A stretch of DNA of 64,000 nucleotides, taken from NCBI GenBank assembly GCA_027366525.1, contig DAHXKG010000010.1, forward strand, positions 7,808-71,807. The letters are read 5' to 3'. The position numbers and the translations under genes are program-made. The stretch is from a candidate division FCPU426 bacterium. Lineage in GTDB: Bacteria > Oederibacteriota > Muellerivitia > Muellerivitales > DAHXKG01. Positions 34,842-43,984 of this stretch are shown in pieces. Within the stretch, counting starts at the first letter, position 1. Each line of letters starts with the position of its first letter. Below the pieces are notes generated by a model, which saw only the letters and a program-made list of their open reading frames with translations, did not search any database and was not told where the DNA came from.

Positions 34842-36020
34842 TCAAAATCCTGATAGTCGAGGTATCCATTTTAGTTTGGAAAGTCGAAAATAAATTCCCC
34901 AAGCTTTTTTCAACCAATGTCCAATAATTGGCAATGTCAGAACCCACCCACGATGATCATCGCGGTAAATCAAGGCAGCCCCATTGCCGACATCCATCAC
35001 GCAAACAATATTTACCTGTGAAACATAACTTTGGTGAACCTGGACATCTTTAATGCTCATGTTATGGATAGCCGTTTTGGCCATCACTTCCGCAATGTGA
35101 CCTTGTTTAGCTTTCCATTCTGGACCTAGCAGGGCTGCCGAATCGCCAATTGCCCAAACGTGCGGAGAACCAACAACTTGACAGGATGGCTCGGTTCGAA
35201 TAAAACCAGACTCATTCAGTGGGAGTCCTGAATTTTGATAGACTTTTGATCCTGTTCCTGCTGCAAAAAATAAAATTAATTGACTCTCCCATCGACTTTG
35301 ATCTTCAAAAACAATACTTTCAGATTCAAATCGGAGAATTTTTTTTCCAAATAATTTTTGTATTCCTTTTTGACTCAGGAGATTTTCTGAGCGAGTAGCC
35401 GCTTGTTTACCCATCCGGATACCTGGATCCGCCATCGGTGCAAAAAATGTCAGTTGGAATTGATCTCGAATTTTTTTTCTTCGAAGCCACGTATCAATGT
35501 TAAAAATCAGCTCAAAGGCTGGACCTCCTCGTACTGCAGAAGGATCTTTGGGATTGCCTCCAAACCCCACCGCAATGCTCCCTTGGCCTTTTTGAACCAG
35601 TGTCTTCAATTTCTCTTGGATTTGATCCGCTTCAGATGGCTTTCCGCATAATGAGTAGGTGTTCGATTGCCCTTCCATTTGTGTTTTTCCACTTCCTAAA
35701 GCGAGGACTAGTTGTTCGTAATCTCTGCCTTGTTCTAATATCAATCCGGATTTCAATTGCACTTTCGCGCCCGCTTCTTGGATCGCTACCACCTCATCCA
35801 TCTTCCATTGAAATCCATGACGTTGAGCCAATTTGAAAAGCGGCAGTTTTACTGTCTCTTTTGATCGTTCTCCCGTCGGGATCCAAATGCTCAACGGATA
35901 GATCCAAAGATATTCTCGATCTGAAATTAATAAGGTTTCCAAATGATGCCGTCGTGCCTCAATTGCCGCTTCAACACCGCCAATCCCACCGCCTAAAATT
36001 AAAACTTGAATGGGTGCCAT
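34842..36020 (-). CDS. NAD(P)/FAD-dependent oxidoreductase, SQR/NDH-2-like
   Basis: 392 residues of the pyridine nucleotide-disulfide oxidoreductase superfamily. FAD loop LILGGGIGGVEAAIEARR at the N-terminus, mid-protein VLALGSGKT, and the second FAD contact HVWAIGDSAALLG are present. The shape (FAD in a monotopic two-dinucleotide fold, no CxxxxC redox pair) fits sulfide:quinone reductase or type II NADH dehydrogenase relatives; the substrate is not decided. It forms a unit with the thioredoxin/glutaredoxin gene downstream. Confidence 0.82.
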   Translation of the reverse strand: MAPIQVLILGGGIGGVEAAIEARRHHLETLLISDREYLWIYPLSIWIPTGERSKETVKLPLFKLAQRHGFQWKMDEVVAIQEAGAKVQLKSGLILEQGRDYEQLVLALGSGKTQMEGQSNTYSLCGKPSEADQIQEKLKTLVQKGQGSIAVGFGGNPKDPSAVRGGPAFELIFNIDTWLRRKKIRDQFQLTFFAPMADPGIRMGKQAATRSENLLSQKGIQKLFGKKILRFESESIVFEDQSRWESQLILFFAAGTGSKVYQNSGLPLNESGFIRTEPSCQVVGSPHVWAIGDSAALLGPEWKAKQGHIAEVMAKTAIHNMSIKDVQVHQSYVSQVNIVCVMDVGNGAALIYRDDHRGWVLTLPIIGHWLKKAWGIYFRLSKLKWIPRLSGF

Positions 36021-36111
36021 TGCATTTCCTGTTAATAATTAAATAATAATATAATAATATTATACTATACTGTTTTATTCAAGATCTCTCCTTAAAAATA
36101 TTTGAAATTTT

Positions 36112-36987
36112 TTAATGCATTGAACGGGATGAATCTTGCAATAACATTTCTTCTAATTTTGAATCTTCTAAAAGCATTTGAGGAGTCATTTGATCGATAT
36201 AATCCATGAGTCGGATCTGAAAACTTCCAATGCCTTGTTGATAACTTTCCACGGTTCGATATGCTTTTTCACCAGCTAATCCCATAACTAAAAGTCCCGC
36301 GCAGGCCGCTTGATAAACCTCCGAAGTTACTCCACAAAAACAACCGATCAAAGACGAAGTCATACATCCAGCTCCTGTAATACGTGTCAACCAACTATGT
36401 CCATTCGCAATTTTAGCAACCCGAGTTCCATCCGTAACAAAATCAATGGCTCCCGTCATGGCCACGAGACAATGAAATCGGTTAGCCAATAATTGAACAA
36501 TTTCCATACGATCGCCCGTCTCGTCTTGTGACTCCACACCTCGTATAGAGGCTTTTAATCCCAACAGCGATTTTAACTCTGAAAAATTTCCACGAAGCAC
36601 TTGGACTTGAACGGTTTCTAAATATTGAATGGCCGTACGTGTTCTTAGTGAAGTCGCTCCAGCTCCAACGGGATCCAATATCACTGGAATTTTTTCGGCA
36701 TTCGCCTTCTTCCCCGCCAAAAACATCGAAGGGATCGTTCGATTAGTCAACGTACCCAAATTAATCACCAGAGCGGATGCCATACTTACCATTTCTGCGA
36801 CCTCACTTAAATCATCGGCCATAACAGGCGATCCGCCCAACGCCAACACAACATTCGCACAATCACGAGCAGTAACATAATTAGTGAGATGGTGAATCAA
36901 AGGATGTTGCTGCTTAACGACTTCCAAAAGCTTTGCAATCGTCAATAAACGGGTCGAGGGCTGAAAATTTAATGTGGTTGGTATCAT
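36112..36987 (-). CDS. thiM: Hydroxyethylthiazole kinase
   Basis: 291 residues. It phosphorylates the thiamine precursor 5-(2-hydroxyethyl)-4-methylthiazole (salvage). PLIHHLTNYVTARDCANVVLALGGSPVMA, LDPVGAGATSLR and the C-terminal TRITGAGCMTSSL (GAGC active site) are characteristic. Length is slightly above average because of a Met/Glu-rich tail. I find no TPP riboswitch core in the 270 bases upstream. No thiE or thiD is next to it. Confidence 0.95.
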   Translation of the reverse strand: MIPTTLNFQPSTRLLTIAKLLEVVKQQHPLIHHLTNYVTARDCANVVLALGGSPVMADDLSEVAEMVSMASALVINLGTLTNRTIPSMFLAGKKANAEKIPVILDPVGAGATSLRTRTAIQYLETVQVQVLRGNFSELKSLLGLKASIRGVESQDETGDRMEIVQLLANRFHCLVAMTGAIDFVTDGTRVAKIANGHSWLTRITGAGCMTSSLIGCFCGVTSEVYQAACAGLLVMGLAGEKAYRTVESYQQGIGSFQIRLMDYIDQMTPQMLLEDSKLEEMLLQDSSRSMH

Positions 36988-37256
36988 CGTATATTCCTTT
37001 ATGAAGTCGTACTAGTCTCGAGAGTAATCCATTCGTAATTTAAGTTTAGCTTGATCCATCCAATTACTCTATGATTTACAACGACAGCTCGAAGACCAGT
37101 TCATTAAACATTTTGTATATCAAATTTTGTTACTCGTCTTTAAGGTCCAAATCATGTATTCGTCATGATAAGGAATATAAACCTTAGGCATGTTGCCAAT
37201 ATTCGCCTTATGGTATATTTTTTTGAAATTTAAACTTGCGTGATGGCAGGTTGCCT

Positions 37257-38282
37257 ATGTCAGTCAAACAAATAAGCACCAATATGTTACGAGGTTGGAT
37301 TGATGGACTACTGTTGCAAAAAACGGTAATCGGTCCCGTTCAACACCAAGGGCACTTTCGATTTGAATCAATCACGTCATCTGATCAATTAGCACTTGAT
37401 TACGATGTAACTGATTTGCCACCAAAAAAATTTTTATTGCCCCCTCGGGAAGTCATGATGACCTTTCGTTCCTCGGGAGAATTCCAGAGCGTGATGGAAT
37501 TTCATCCCTTTGTGCTTTTTGGAGTTCATCCCTATGATATGATCGCCATTAATCAAATGGATCGTGTTTTTTCAGAAAAATTAGTGGATATTCATTATTT
37601 AACACGTCGCAATGCCTGTTCAATTGTGGCTCTAGATCCCGTCGCAGTAGCCCCTCATAATTTTTCTGGTTGTATGGGAACTGCGACGGTTGAAAAAGGT
37701 TGGGACCTCCTTTTAACACCACTGCCACAAGATGGCTATTTACTGGAAATCGGAACCGAAAAGGGAAATACACTACTCCATTCGATCTATGAGCTCCCCG
37801 ATGCTTCTCTGGATCAACTTCAATTGCGTGAACAACGATGGAATCAAAATCAAAAATCCATGCGTCGTCATGAACTCAAATGTGCTCCCGATGATTTACC
37901 CGATCTTTTGGAACAAAATTATGACCATCCCCTCTGGCAAGAAAAATCCAGTCAATGTTTATCCTGCGGAGCGTGTAATATTGTTTGCCCAACCTGCTAT
38001 TGCTTTGATATCCAAGATGAGGTGGATTGGAGCCTAGAAACTGGAGTTCGTTGTAGAGCTTGGGATGGGTGCTTGCTACGTGATTTTGCTGAAGTTGCAG
38101 GAGGACATAACTTTAGAAAGCAATCAGCAGAACGCTATCGCCATCGATTTTATCGTAAAGCCAGTTATTTGCCTAAACGCTTCGGAGAAATCGCATGCGT
38201 CGGATGCGGACGATGTATCAGTGCTTGTATTCCCAATATTTCCAACCCCGTAGAAGTTTATAATCAACTCGTAGGAGAATAA
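37257..38282 (+). CDS. hydB: Group 3b hydrogenase beta subunit (iron-sulfur)
   Basis: 341 residues from ATG 37257 (AGG six bases upstream; the frame opens at TTG 37236). It resembles HydB of the Pyrococcus sulfhydrogenase and the AsrA anaerobic sulfite reductase subunit. Two C-terminal [4Fe-4S] motifs are seen, CLSCGACNIVCPTCYC and CVGCGRCISACIPNIS. It relays electrons between the NAD(P)-binding gamma subunit and the hydrogenase core and is cytoplasmic. First gene of the hydBGDA-ordered operon, one base before the next start region. Confidence 0.92.
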   Translation: MSVKQISTNMLRGWIDGLLLQKTVIGPVQHQGHFRFESITSSDQLALDYDVTDLPPKKFLLPPREVMMTFRSSGEFQSVMEFHPFVLFGVHPYDMIAINQMDRVFSEKLVDIHYLTRRNACSIVALDPVAVAPHNFSGCMGTATVEKGWDLLLTPLPQDGYLLEIGTEKGNTLLHSIYELPDASLDQLQLREQRWNQNQKSMRRHELKCAPDDLPDLLEQNYDHPLWQEKSSQCLSCGACNIVCPTCYCFDIQDEVDWSLETGVRCRAWDGCLLRDFAEVAGGHNFRKQSAERYRHRFYRKASYLPKRFGEIACVGCGRCISACIPNISNPVEVYNQLVGE

Positions 38283-38283
38283 T

Positions 38284-39144
38284 ATGGATCCACAGATTGA
38301 TTCGCCTGTTATTGGACATCCTTCCTCCGATATTTATTTGCCTCATCCAGCCCTAATTACTTCTATGTGTTCGCTCACCGCACTTGATATGCTTTTTGAG
38401 ATTCACGTACCCTCCCCAGAGGTTCATACACCCTCACCCGGTCAATTTGTGGAAGTTTCTCTACCCGGCATTGGAGAAGCTCCTATTTCGGTATGTTCAT
38501 TTTCAAACCACCCTCATCAATTTCAAATACTTGTGCGTCGAATTGGAAACGTGACTCAAGCACTTCATCAACTTCAAATAGGAAAATCTATTGGAATTCG
38601 CGGTCCTTTCGGAACTACTTTTCCAGTCGATCGTGAGCTTCGGAAACAAAATATTTTATTTATTGCGGGCGGCCTTGGACTAGCACCCTTGCGCTCAGCT
38701 ATCCAATACGTCCTCCATCGGCGATGGGATTATGGAAAACTCATCATTCTTTATGGAAGTCGAACCCCTGATGAACAATTATTCCTAGAAGATCTTCATG
38801 ATTGGAAATCTCGAAAAGATTTAACGTATTTAGAAACGGTCGATCGAGGAGGCCCAAACTGGAAAGGACGTGTAGGGGTCATCACAACTTTATTCTCGCT
38901 GTTAAATCTTGAGGATGATCCTTGGAGTGCAATTATTTGTGGCCCACCAGTCATGTATTCATTTGTCCTCCGTGAACTCCGTCAACGTCAAATCCCTAAT
39001 GAGTTGATCTATGTTTCTCTTGAACGTCGAATGAAATGCGGAGTCGGCATGTGTGGGCACTGCCAAATCAATGGATTGTACGTTTGTCAAGATGGTCCTG
39101 TCTTTAGATACAAAGATTTAATCCATCTTCAGGAGGCCCTTTAA
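38284..39144 (+). CDS. hydG: Group 3b hydrogenase gamma subunit (FAD/NAD(P)/[2Fe-2S])
   Basis: 286 residues of the ferredoxin-NADP reductase type. An FAD domain (about 30-125) is followed by an NAD(P) domain with LFIAGGLGLAPLRSAI and AIICGPPVMYSF. The C-terminal [2Fe-2S] ligands MKCGVGMCGHCQING...YVCQDGP match the AsrB/PyrK-like group. It exchanges hydride with NAD(P)H. The stop overlaps the next start (TAATG). Confidence 0.93.
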   Translation: MDPQIDSPVIGHPSSDIYLPHPALITSMCSLTALDMLFEIHVPSPEVHTPSPGQFVEVSLPGIGEAPISVCSFSNHPHQFQILVRRIGNVTQALHQLQIGKSIGIRGPFGTTFPVDRELRKQNILFIAGGLGLAPLRSAIQYVLHRRWDYGKLIILYGSRTPDEQLFLEDLHDWKSRKDLTYLETVDRGGPNWKGRVGVITTLFSLLNLEDDPWSAIICGPPVMYSFVLRELRQRQIPNELIYVSLERRMKCGVGMCGHCQINGLYVCQDGPVFRYKDLIHLQEAL

Positions 39145-39899
39145 TGTCAAAGCCCCAAGTTGCTATTTTTGATTTGGCAGGGTGTGAAGGCTGTCAATTG
39201 CAGATTGTCAATTTGGAGGATTCTTTGCTTCAACTCTTGTCTCTCGTCGACGTCGTTGAATGGCGGGAGGCGATTAGTAATCATGGACCAGAAATTGATA
39301 TTGCCTTAGTTGAAGGATGTTTAGAACGTGAAGAGGATGTCGCACGCCTTCTGCACATTCGTGAAAAATCAAAAATTTTGGTCGCCTTAGGTTCTTGTGC
39401 TATTTCCGGCGGAGTCCACCAAATGCGAAATGCACTTTCTAGTCTAGAAGCCAGACAAATTACTTATGGCAATAATGGATTTTTGAAGCATCTTGATGTC
39501 CATGAAAAAGTTCAATCTTTGGATCAGATTGTGAAAGTAGATTATTCAATTCCAGGGTGTCCAATTCATCGCCAAGAACTGAGTTATGTACTGCGATGCT
39601 TGGCATTGGGCAGAATCCCCTTTATTCCTACTTATCCGGTTTGCGTTGAATGCCGAATTCAAGAAAATTTATGTCTCTGGCAACAAGGGCAGCTTTGTTT
39701 AGGTCCGCTTACGCGAGCTGGTTGCCATGCAACTTGCCCCTCTCATGGCACTCCTTGTATAGGATGTCGCGGTTATTCCTCAGATGCCAATCCCCAAGGT
39801 TTGCGTCAAAGTTTGAATCGATACCATAAAACACCTGAAGAATTTGAACATCACTTGAACTTGTTTTTAGGCTCATCTTTGGAGCACGCACATGCCTAA
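39144..39899 (+). CDS. hydD: Group 3b hydrogenase small (delta) subunit
   Basis: 251 residues. The proximal cluster motif LAGCEGCQLQIVNLE is at the N-terminus, LVALGSCAISGG is mid-protein and YSIPGCPIHRQE follows. The cysteine-rich C-terminus includes CVECRIQENLCLW, CHATCPSHGTPCIGCRG, ligands for additional Fe-S clusters as in other group 3b small subunits. It partners the large subunit, whose start it overlaps by 8 bases. Confidence 0.95.
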   Translation: MSKPQVAIFDLAGCEGCQLQIVNLEDSLLQLLSLVDVVEWREAISNHGPEIDIALVEGCLEREEDVARLLHIREKSKILVALGSCAISGGVHQMRNALSSLEARQITYGNNGFLKHLDVHEKVQSLDQIVKVDYSIPGCPIHRQELSYVLRCLALGRIPFIPTYPVCVECRIQENLCLWQQGQLCLGPLTRAGCHATCPSHGTPCIGCRGYSSDANPQGLRQSLNRYHKTPEEFEHHLNLFLGSSLEHAHA

Positions 39900-41196
39900 A
39901 TCTTTTCAAATACAAATTCCTCATATTACACGAGTTGAAGGACACGGAAATTTAGTTGTTCGCGTCACAGATGGACATGTTGAAAAAGCCGAATGGCAAG
40001 TTGTGGAAGCGCCAAGATTTTTTGAAGCTTTTGTTCAAGGACGTCGCTGGGATGAAATTCAAGCTGTCGTCTCACGCATTTGCGGTATTTGTTCCATTAG
40101 CCATTCTTTAGTCTCGATTCAAGCAATTGAAAATGCTTTGCATGTTCAGGTTTCACCTGAGGTCCAAAAATTAAGAAGCCTCACACATGCCTCTGAAATT
40201 CTTCAAAGTCATATTCTTCATATCGGATATTTGGTTGCGCCAGACCTGTTCAAAGCTCCTTCCGTTATTCCCTTGGTTGAAAATCAAAGAGAAGTCGTTC
40301 AAAAAATCATTGAGCTCCATCGTATTGCCAATCAATGGTCCGATCTGCTAGCTGGAAGAACAACACACCCGATCACGCTCATTCCAGGGGGATTTACCCG
40401 AACCCCTTCTTTAAAAGAGTTTGAAAATCTCCAACATGATCTTTCCACAGCTACAAAATTAACGAATCAGATTGCCAGCGTAATCCTTTCGGTAGCTCAT
40501 CAAATCCCTCATTTTGAACGTGAGACCGAGTATATCGCACTTCAACAACCGGGCCAATATTCATTTGAAAGTGGACAAATTGCAAGCAGTGACCTTCCAG
40601 AGTTGACACCCGTTGAAAATTTCGAATCCGTAACTAATGAATATGTCACAAATCAATCCACGGCTAAATGGGCTCGATGGCATCGAGGGGCTTATGCCGT
40701 AGGCGCTTTAGCTCGCTATAATCTCAATCACAAATTCCTTCGTCCAGCTGCCGCCCAACTGGCCCATCAATTAGGAATCAAATCCAAATGTATTAATCCT
40801 TATGCAAATTCGCTTATTCAATTAGTAGAATGCGTTCAAATTCTTGGAGATGCTCAAGAGTTAATCGACTTCTTTTTAGAAAATCCTCATCCTTTGAATC
40901 GCGAATCCATTACTCCAAGGGCTGGCGAAGGTGTCGCGGCCATTGAAGCTCCACGTGGCATTTTATTTCACCGTTACCAATTGAATGATCAAGGCATTTG
41001 TCGTTCAGCTAATCTTTGTATTCCCACAAATCAAAATCATGGTAATCTTCAAAAAGATATTGAAACCCTTCTTCCGCAGATTTTACACGATGATCAGGAA
41101 TCCATTCGTCAATTGCTGGAAATGCTGGTTCGATCCTACGATCCTTGCATTTCATGTTCGACGCATTTTTTGAATATCAAGTTTATTGATTCTTAA
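39892..41196 (+). CDS. hydA: Group 3b [NiFe] hydrogenase large (alpha) subunit
   Basis: 434 residues. It holds the NiFe(CN)2CO site that makes or oxidises H2. Both nickel motifs are intact: RICGICSISH (about 63-72) and DPCISCSTH near the C-terminus. After the final His there is a short tail FLNIKFIDS, which the maturation protease would remove. It is a complete member of the NAD(P)-linked bidirectional/sulfhydrogenase class. Group 3b enzymes usually run H2 production from NADPH or the reverse. Confidence 0.96.
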   Translation: MPKSFQIQIPHITRVEGHGNLVVRVTDGHVEKAEWQVVEAPRFFEAFVQGRRWDEIQAVVSRICGICSISHSLVSIQAIENALHVQVSPEVQKLRSLTHASEILQSHILHIGYLVAPDLFKAPSVIPLVENQREVVQKIIELHRIANQWSDLLAGRTTHPITLIPGGFTRTPSLKEFENLQHDLSTATKLTNQIASVILSVAHQIPHFERETEYIALQQPGQYSFESGQIASSDLPELTPVENFESVTNEYVTNQSTAKWARWHRGAYAVGALARYNLNHKFLRPAAAQLAHQLGIKSKCINPYANSLIQLVECVQILGDAQELIDFFLENPHPLNRESITPRAGEGVAAIEAPRGILFHRYQLNDQGICRSANLCIPTNQNHGNLQKDIETLLPQILHDDQESIRQLLEMLVRSYDPCISCSTHFLNIKFIDS

Positions 41197-41210
41197 AAAG
41201 GACTCATTTT

Positions 41211-41675
41211 ATGTCTACTGCTTTGGTCGCTGTAGGCAACCCGCTTATGGGCGATGAAGGCATTGGCATTCAAATTATTGAATGGTTTTGGAAGCATCCG
41301 AAAATGACTCAAACGTTTGATTGTTTAGAAATTTCAGGAAGCTTATTTGAACTGATTGATCTGGTTTCCCATTATTCAAAAATTATTTTCGTCGATTGTG
41401 CATTCATGGGCGCACTCCCGGGAAAACTTCGGCGATTTCAGATTTCCCATATTCAGTCTCTGAAAACAAGTTCACCGTTTTCCCTACATAGTAATGATTT
41501 AATTGATGATCTTCAAACTGCCCTCACATTAAATGCCAATGCTACTGATTCAATTATTCTCTATGGCATTGAACCTGCTTATGTGGGACCTCGTCCCTCT
41601 CTTTCCCACGATCTTTTCGAAAAGATTCCTCTTTATGCACAAACCATACTCCAAGATTTTGATCAACGCATCTAG
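41211..41675 (+). CDS. Hydrogenase maturation protease (HycI/HyaD family)
   Basis: 154 residues. LVAVGNPLMGDEGIGIQIIEWF at the N-terminus and IIFVDCAFMGALPG contain the nickel-sensing Glu and Asp of the family, and LHSNDLIDDL supplies the usual His. It cleaves the C-terminal tail of the large subunit after Ni insertion. It lies 14 bases after hydA, whose tail fits its specificity. The Ech large subunit downstream has no tail and would not need it. Confidence 0.92.
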   Translation: MSTALVAVGNPLMGDEGIGIQIIEWFWKHPKMTQTFDCLEISGSLFELIDLVSHYSKIIFVDCAFMGALPGKLRRFQISHIQSLKTSSPFSLHSNDLIDDLQTALTLNANATDSIILYGIEPAYVGPRPSLSHDLFEKIPLYAQTILQDFDQRI

Positions 41676-41783
41676 CAATTCTATTTTTGTAATTTATGTC
41701 CTAAATCATTCTAGGAAAATCAACTTTGAATCAAAATTGAACCATTGTGAGCCAGTGTGGAAATACTTAGAAGGATGTATTTT

Positions 41784-42863
41784 ATGGGCAAGCAAACAAT
41801 TATCCCGTTTGGACCTCAGCACCCTGTCCTCCCCGAGCCAATTCATTTAGATTTAGTGCTCGAAGATGAACAGGTGCTTCAAGCTATTCCCCGCATTGGA
41901 TTTGTTCATCGAGGTTTAGAAAAGCTTGCTGAAAAAAAAGATTTTCAAGACATGGTTTATGTTGGAGAACGCATTTGTGGTATCTGTAGCTTTATTCATA
42001 GCGTGGCGTTTTGCCAAGCGATGGAATCTATTCTTGGAATCGAAGTTCCCGAGCGTGCTCAAAGCTTGAGAGGTTTCTGGAGTGAACTCTCTCGAATTCA
42101 TAGCCATTGGTTGTGGATGGGATTATTAGCTGATTCGTTTGGATTTGAAAATCTATTCATGCAAACTTGGAAACTTCGAGAATCCTTGCTGGATTTGGTC
42201 GAAGCAACTGCAGGTGGACGCGTCATTTATGGATCCTGTAAAATTGGTGGCGTGCGCCGCGATATTTCTCTTGAATTAATAACTCAGGCTCAAACTACAC
42301 TTAAAGCACTTTACACTCAACATCAAATTCTGGCTTCTATTTTTGAAAACGATACTTCGATTCAACATCGAACTCAAGGCAAAGGAATGCTCAGCAAAGA
42401 CAAAGCTTATGAATTAGGTGCAGTAGGACCTACTTTGCGAGCAAGTGGATGGCCTTTAGACGCTCGTCTCTTAAAATATGGCACTTATCAAAATCTTGAA
42501 TTTCAACCCGTGGTAGAAACTCAAGGCGATTGTTATGCCCGTATGCGAGTGCGCATACGCGAAGTAGATCAATCTTTTGATTTAATTAATCAACTTCTTA
42601 AAAAATTGCCCGATGGACCTGTAGAAACCAAAATCACCGGCATGCCTTCCGGAGAGCATTTTGAACGTGTAGAACAACCCCGAGGAGAGGTGGTGCACTA
42701 TCTAAAAGGAAATGGCAGTAAGTTTCTTGAGCGTTATCGAGTCCGTACGCCAACTTTTGCAAATCTTCCTGCCTTGGTTGAAATTTTAAAAGGTTGTACC
42801 TTTGCGGATGTTCCCATCATTGTTCTTTCCATTGATCCTTGCATAAGTTGTACGGAGCGTTAA
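41784..42863 (+). CDS. echE: Ech hydrogenase large subunit
   Basis: 359 residues from ATG 41784 (AAGG upstream; the frame is open from 41757). The start IPFGPQHPVLPEPIHLDLVLEDE is typical of Ech. Nickel motifs ERICGICSFIH (about 63-73) and DPCISCTER at the very C-terminus are intact. The protein ends there without a cleavable tail, as known for Ech. It oxidises ferredoxin and reduces protons, with coupled ion translocation. It is followed at one base by echF. Confidence 0.95.
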   Translation: MGKQTIIPFGPQHPVLPEPIHLDLVLEDEQVLQAIPRIGFVHRGLEKLAEKKDFQDMVYVGERICGICSFIHSVAFCQAMESILGIEVPERAQSLRGFWSELSRIHSHWLWMGLLADSFGFENLFMQTWKLRESLLDLVEATAGGRVIYGSCKIGGVRRDISLELITQAQTTLKALYTQHQILASIFENDTSIQHRTQGKGMLSKDKAYELGAVGPTLRASGWPLDARLLKYGTYQNLEFQPVVETQGDCYARMRVRIREVDQSFDLINQLLKKLPDGPVETKITGMPSGEHFERVEQPRGEVVHYLKGNGSKFLERYRVRTPTFANLPALVEILKGCTFADVPIIVLSIDPCISCTER

Positions 42864-42864
42864 C

Positions 42865-43254
42865 ATGTCCTATTTTCAAATGCTCAATTTATCCATCCAG
42901 CAATTATGGCATCGGCCAGCCACTCGACTTTATCCCCAAGAAGTCCGCCCGGTAATTGCCCGGAGTCGAGGCCGTGTCGAACTCCAGCCATCCACTTGTA
43001 CACTCTGCCTACTCTGTGAAAAAAAATGCCCAACCCATGCGATCCATATCGACCGCACTCAACGATTGTTCACCTTGGATCGGTTTCAATGTATCCTTTG
43101 TGGCGCCTGCGAATCTGCTTGTATTGCTAAGCACGCGATCGTTTTATCTGAACACTATGCACCACCTCAAACTCATCGTGACGTGATCATTTGGCCCGTG
43201 CCTTCTACTCCGCCTTCTTTGGCTTCAACAACCAAATCTCAAAATAAAGGATAA
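42865..43254 (+). CDS. echF: Ech hydrogenase ferredoxin-like subunit
   Basis: 129 residues with two [4Fe-4S] motifs, CTLCLLCEKKCP and CILCGACESACIAKHA. The N-terminal 40 residues (LWHRPATRLYPQE) resemble EchF/NuoI. The Ala/Thr/Pro-rich tail (VPSTPPSLAST) is not conserved. It receives electrons from soluble ferredoxin and passes them to EchC. It starts two bases after echE. Confidence 0.93.
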   Translation: MSYFQMLNLSIQQLWHRPATRLYPQEVRPVIARSRGRVELQPSTCTLCLLCEKKCPTHAIHIDRTQRLFTLDRFQCILCGACESACIAKHAIVLSEHYAPPQTHRDVIIWPVPSTPPSLASTTKSQNKG

Positions 43255-43257
43255 CTT

Positions 43258-43338
43258 ATGGCTCCATCGACTTTGAAAATTAAAATTCCGTTGAAGTTAA
43301 AATTGTCTCATAAGAATGGGAAGGTCTGCTATGAATGA
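43258..43338 (+). CDS. Possible 26-residue coupled small ORF
   Basis: ATG 43258, with AAAGGA seven bases upstream, opens a 26-codon frame rich in Lys, Ile and Leu (KIKIPLKLKLSHKNG) ending CYE and stop TGA. Its stop lies eight bases inside hypB (ATG 43331), so translation would be coupled. No family is recognised. It could be a leader for hypB, a basic peptide subunit, or chance. Confidence 0.35.
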   Translation: MAPSTLKIKIPLKLKLSHKNGKVCYE

Positions 43339-43984
43339 AAAAATCAATATTGCCACCAAGGCCTTGTCTGCAAACGACCAAATTGCTGCTCAAAACAAAG
43401 ATTTTTTTAAATCAAAACATGTCTTAGTTTTAAATATGATCAGTTCTCCCGGATCCGGAAAAACCTCTCTATTGGAAGCTATGGCTTACCAATATGGGTC
43501 ATCTCTCGCCGTCATTACTGGTGACATTCAAATGACCTATGATGCCGACCGAATTCGTAAGGCTGGAAGTGCAGCTGTTCAAATCGAAACTCACGGAACT
43601 TGTCACTTAACGGCTAGTATGGTTCAACAAAAAATTCAGGAATTGACTTGGGATAAAACTCGAATACTAGTCATTGAAAATGTGGGTAATCTGGTTTGTC
43701 CATCGGGATATCAATTGGGTGAGGATCTCAAAATAGGGTTATTGAGTGTCACTGAAGGAAGCGAAAAACCCATGAAATATCCATCTTTATTTACCCGCGC
43801 TCAAGCACTGGTCATCACTAAAATCGATCTACTTCCCTATGTTGATTTCAACTTAGATCAAGTGCAATCGGACTGCCACAAATTAAATACTCACCTCCAA
43901 CTTTTCCAAATTTCAACTAAAACTCATCAAGGCTTAGAGGCTTGGTTTGACTTTCTAAATTCTCATTTTCTTTTGGGGATTTAA
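43331..43984 (+). CDS. hypB: Hydrogenase nickel incorporation GTPase HypB
   Basis: 217 residues from ATG 43331 (GGAAGG upstream; an in-frame start at 43316 is less likely). P-loop MISSPGSGKTSLLEA, the switch GDIQMTYDADRI, the metal-binding HGTCHL and the guanine motif TKID are present. HypB delivers nickel with HypA. It lacks the N-terminal CxxCGC high-affinity nickel motif and the His-rich stretch of some homologues. It lies inside the Ech operon, abutting the membrane gene. Confidence 0.95.
   Translation: MNEKINIATKALSANDQIAAQNKDFFKSKHVLVLNMISSPGSGKTSLLEAMAYQYGSSLAVITGDIQMTYDADRIRKAGSAAVQIETHGTCHLTASMVQQKIQELTWDKTRILVIENVGNLVCPSGYQLGEDLKIGLLSVTEGSEKPMKYPSLFTRAQALVITKIDLLPYVDFNLDQVQSDCHKLNTHLQLFQISTKTHQGLEAWFDFLNSHFLLGI

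Noticed and set aside
37190-37220. Possible sigma-54 or sigma-70 promoter before hydB
   Set aside because: TTGCCA and TATATT have 15-base spacing and no good GG/GC pair for sigma-54; too weak to list.
36988-37256. TPP riboswitch expected before thiM
   Set aside because: The conserved CTGAGA and GGATAATGC-type cores are not found in the upstream region.
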